The notes beneath the pieces are model-generated. The model was given only the letters and a program-made list of their open reading frames with translations. It was not told the origin of the DNA and did no database searches. Both the position numbers and the translations under genes were made by a program. This document shows, piece after piece, positions 61,878-64,000 of a DNA stretch of 64,000 nucleotides. Source of the DNA: Methylophilus rhizosphaerae. GTDB lineage: Bacteria; Pseudomonadota; Gammaproteobacteria; Burkholderiales; Methylophilaceae. Within the stretch, counting starts at the first letter, position 1; each line of letters opens with the position of its first letter. The stretch spans positions 189,820 through 253,819 of the forward strand of contig NZ_FNFX01000001.1 in the NCBI RefSeq assembly GCF_900100975.1, given 5' to 3'.

Positions 61878-64000
61878 TTAAGTAAACAACTGCCGTACCG
61901 GCAACCCCGCACGTGAAAACTCCGAGGTCAATCCATTCACATGCTGCTCCGGCAACCCCTGGATCAGGTTCTGCAAGCGGTTGAACACACTGATGAATGC
62001 CTGCAATTCATGATCCTGGTAGCTATAACCCAATTGCTCCAGCACTGCCAGTGATAATCCACCAATATCGGAGGGTGTTTGCGGATGCGGTTTGGCGCAA
62101 CCACGGATACGGTGCAATGTCAGGAACAGGCCCCGCAAGGCCACGAAAGACACCGGCAACGGAATGGCAAAGTCCCATTCCAGGTCAAAGAAGTTGCCCT
62201 GCCCTTGCGCATCCACAACAAAGTTGGTCGGGGTGGCATCAAAATATTGGGATGGCAGCAGTGTTGTCGCACCTGCGAATTCCGGCAATGTATGGCCACC
62301 TTTAGTCACATTCGCTTCCAGGGCTTTCACCCAGACAGAAGCCCAGGCAGTCAGGTCTTCTACGCGCCAGCCAGGACGGTTGACCAGTTGGGTCAATTTG
62401 TCCATCCACAACGTGCCACCGTGGTAAGGCGATGGTTCCCAATCGGCTTGCAGCAATTTGGCCGTTTCCCCGGTATTGCGGGTACGGGTCGACAAGGTAT
62501 TGTCGGCATGGACGAATTGGGTTTCCTTGCTGAACACTGCCTGGCGCTGGCAGCCGTAGTGTGCCGCCAGTACATCAGAGTGCTGTTTCCCGGCCTGCTG
62601 TGCCGGGTAAGCCACAAACATGAATGAGTTGGCCATATCTTCCACCAGGTGATTGCGTGCCAGCACTTGCCAGGCATTTTCCAGCGAGAAGGTCGGGTGA
62701 CGCGGTGACTGCCTGTCATGCACAACCGAGCCAGCCGCCAATGCGCCGACATCCCAGCCCGCTGCCTTATGCGCAGGATTAAAGCCTTCAGGATAAATCA
62801 CGGTCACCGGTGTTTTGTAATCGGGCAATGGCACATACAGTTCGGTGGTTGCAAAACCGGCACTGCGGATCAAGGCATCCAGCTCTACCCGGCCAAATGT
62901 GATCGGCGTGGTCGTGCTGTAGGAATCATTAATCCCATACATGGCCTGGCCCATGTGGTCTTCAGGCGCACCGCAGAAATACTTGAGGCCCAGCTGGTTT
63001 TCAATCGCCACAATCAGCATGCCGTCTTCCTTGAGGAAAGACTTGGCTTTTTGCAGCAAGGCCAGCAAAGGATTAGCTTCCTTGACATAGACCTGCGCAT
63101 ATTCAAGCACGCCGATCAGGGTGACGACATCGAATTTTTCATCGGTTTCATAAGACTGGATCAGGTCGCAGAACACGCTGACGTTCTGTAATTCAGCGCA
63201 GCGCTGACCAATGATACGCGCACGGTTAGGGCTGCCTTCCACGGCCACCACTTGTCCGCCCAGTTCCCCCAGGAAACGCGTCACTGCACCGCAACCGGCG
63301 CCCAGCTCCAATACTTTGCCGGAAGCAATTTTTTCCGAGAATGGGCGCAGCAGGTTGGCGCGCTGTGAAGTCAGGTGATAGTAGCTTGGCCAGTCAGTGG
63401 CTTTCGCTGAAAGCTCATCAGAAAACACGCTCCTGTCGCGTGACTGGCGGATGATGTCATACAGGCGCTGTTCGGCATTGCCGGCATCCTGGTAACCGAA
63501 TGCTTCGGCCTGGGCACGCTGGTAAAAATTGTCCTGCGGACGGTAGATATAGCCACCCACAGTTACCGCTTTTGTATTCTCTACAGCCGGTGTGGCAACC
63601 TCTGCATAATAAGCGGCACAAATCTGCTGTAACCTTTGTACTGCAGCTTCCGGCAAACCATGCTGGCGGGAGAACTCAATCACTTCAGTGACTTCCTGCT
63701 GGTGGGTGGTTTGCATCAGGGCATGCACATAAGCCGTCCAGTACTCTTCCGTTTGCGGCGCCAGGATCACGGCCTGTTCCAGTAATGGCAATGCCGCTTT
63801 GGCGGATTCCGGCAAAGAAATCAGCCCCAGCCCATAATAAGCCACGTGGTGTTTCGGGGAGATACTCAAAATCTCCTGGTACAACGCAGCGGCTGGTGCC
63901 AGTTCGCCCTGTTCCTGGTGTTTGATGGCCAATTGCAGCACTTCTTCAATCGACTGTTCCAGCGCCTGCTGACCAGCTGAATCCTGGTCGATAGCTAAAG
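61878..64000 (-). CDS. TPR-domain SAM-dependent methyltransferase (partial, 5' end outside window)
   Basis: A large leftward gene of at least 707 residues. A GTG at 63941 is a possible internal start, but the frame stays open to the window edge with TPR-like sequence, so the true start lies outside. TPR helices (LAIKHQEQGELAPAAALYQEILSISPKHHVAYYGLGL) come first. A class I methyltransferase domain follows with VLELGAGCGAVTRFLGELGGQVVAVEGSPNRA. The long C-terminal part of unknown function contains LEWDFAIPLPVSFVALRGLF. Proteins of this type occur in glycan and flagellar-modification islands. It converges on the phosphonate operon. Confidence 0.75.
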   Translation of the reverse strand, partial: LAIDQDSAGQQALEQSIEEVLQLAIKHQEQGELAPAAALYQEILSISPKHHVAYYGLGLISLPESAKAALPLLEQAVILAPQTEEYWTAYVHALMQTTHQQEVTEVIEFSRQHGLPEAAVQRLQQICAAYYAEVATPAVENTKAVTVGGYIYRPQDNFYQRAQAEAFGYQDAGNAEQRLYDIIRQSRDRSVFSDELSAKATDWPSYYHLTSQRANLLRPFSEKIASGKVLELGAGCGAVTRFLGELGGQVVAVEGSPNRARIIGQRCAELQNVSVFCDLIQSYETDEKFDVVTLIGVLEYAQVYVKEANPLLALLQKAKSFLKEDGMLIVAIENQLGLKYFCGAPEDHMGQAMYGINDSYSTTTPITFGRVELDALIRSAGFATTELYVPLPDYKTPVTVIYPEGFNPAHKAAGWDVGALAAGSVVHDRQSPRHPTFSLENAWQVLARNHLVEDMANSFMFVAYPAQQAGKQHSDVLAAHYGCQRQAVFSKETQFVHADNTLSTRTRNTGETAKLLQADWEPSPYHGGTLWMDKLTQLVNRPGWRVEDLTAWASVWVKALEANVTKGGHTLPEFAGATTLLPSQYFDATPTNFVVDAQGQGNFFDLEWDFAIPLPVSFVALRGLFLTLHRIRGCAKPHPQTPSDIGGLSLAVLEQLGYSYQDHELQAFISVFNRLQNLIQGLPEQHVNGLTSEFSRAGLPVRQLFT

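Noticed and set aside
1-64000. tRNA, rRNA, CRISPR arrays, insertion sequences or prophage genes
   Set aside because: I saw no repeat-spacer pattern, transposase motif or integrase; no tRNA-like cloverleaf stood out. A tRNAscan and CRISPR search would be decisive and was not possible here.

Overview
The window looks like chromosomal DNA of a Gram-negative, flagellated betaproteobacterium. Lipoprotein L-ring and signal-peptide P-ring genes (flgH, flgI), the flg/fli gene order and the protein sequences all fit. My impression is the methylotrophic family Methylophilaceae, but that is from general resemblance and is not proven here. It holds four blocks: a left edge with a HipA-like kinase, a large surface-glycan cluster, an almost complete flagellar cluster, and a phosphonate-biosynthesis cluster beside the flagellin gene.

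Glycan block (about 1.8-22.9 kb, all + strand). It opens with a good extended -10 promoter and gmd-fcl (GDP-L-fucose), followed by a PglK/MsbA-type ABC exporter. Next comes a pseudaminic-acid set (pseB, pseC, pseF, pseI) interleaved with a NanM-like sugar O-methyltransferase, two further methyltransferases, an unusual GNAT/ATP-grasp fusion and a HAD phosphatase-like protein. No pseG is visible, and the only pseH candidate is the GNAT half of the fusion. An AT-rich stretch (14.5-16.7 kb) holds two poorly characterised genes. The block ends with an SDR, two glycosyltransferases and a chain-initiation module: SDR reductase, PglC/WbpL-class phosphoglycosyl transferase and WbpM-type 4,6-dehydratase. 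A ccdAB-like toxin-antitoxin pair and the ABC-F ATPase uup follow, closed by a bidirectional terminator.

Flagellar block (25.6-55.1 kb). flgN, flgM and flgA run leftward. flgBCDEFGHIJ-flgKL run rightward. fliF-G-H-I-J-K-L-M-N-O-P-Q-R run leftward and meet flgL at a terminator. fliE is divergent from fliF. A filament operon, fliC-flaG-fliD-fliS-fliT plus a second FliK-like protein and a stand-alone FlhB C-terminal-like protein, also runs leftward. I found three sigma-28-type promoters with the exact 11-bp spacer, ahead of flgM, flgK and fliC, which fits export and filament genes being switched on after hook completion. flhA, full-length flhB, flhDC, mot and che genes are not in the window.

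Phosphonate block (55.6-61.6 kb, + strand, divergent from fliC). Seven tightly coupled genes encode a cytidylyltransferase, PEP mutase (with the EDK-x5-NS signature), phosphonopyruvate decarboxylase, a 2-aminoethylphosphonate-type aminotransferase, a second cytidylyltransferase, a methyltransferase and a TagB/TagF-like CDP-alcohol phosphotransferase with a TPR tail. The simplest reading is a pathway PEP -> phosphonopyruvate -> phosphonoacetaldehyde -> aminoethylphosphonate -> CMP-phosphonate -> transfer to a surface acceptor, with an optional methyl group. Its position beside the flagellin gene suggests a phosphonate-decorated flagellin or flagellar glycan, which is the most novel possibility in the window. 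A convergent TPR-methyltransferase gene runs off the right edge.
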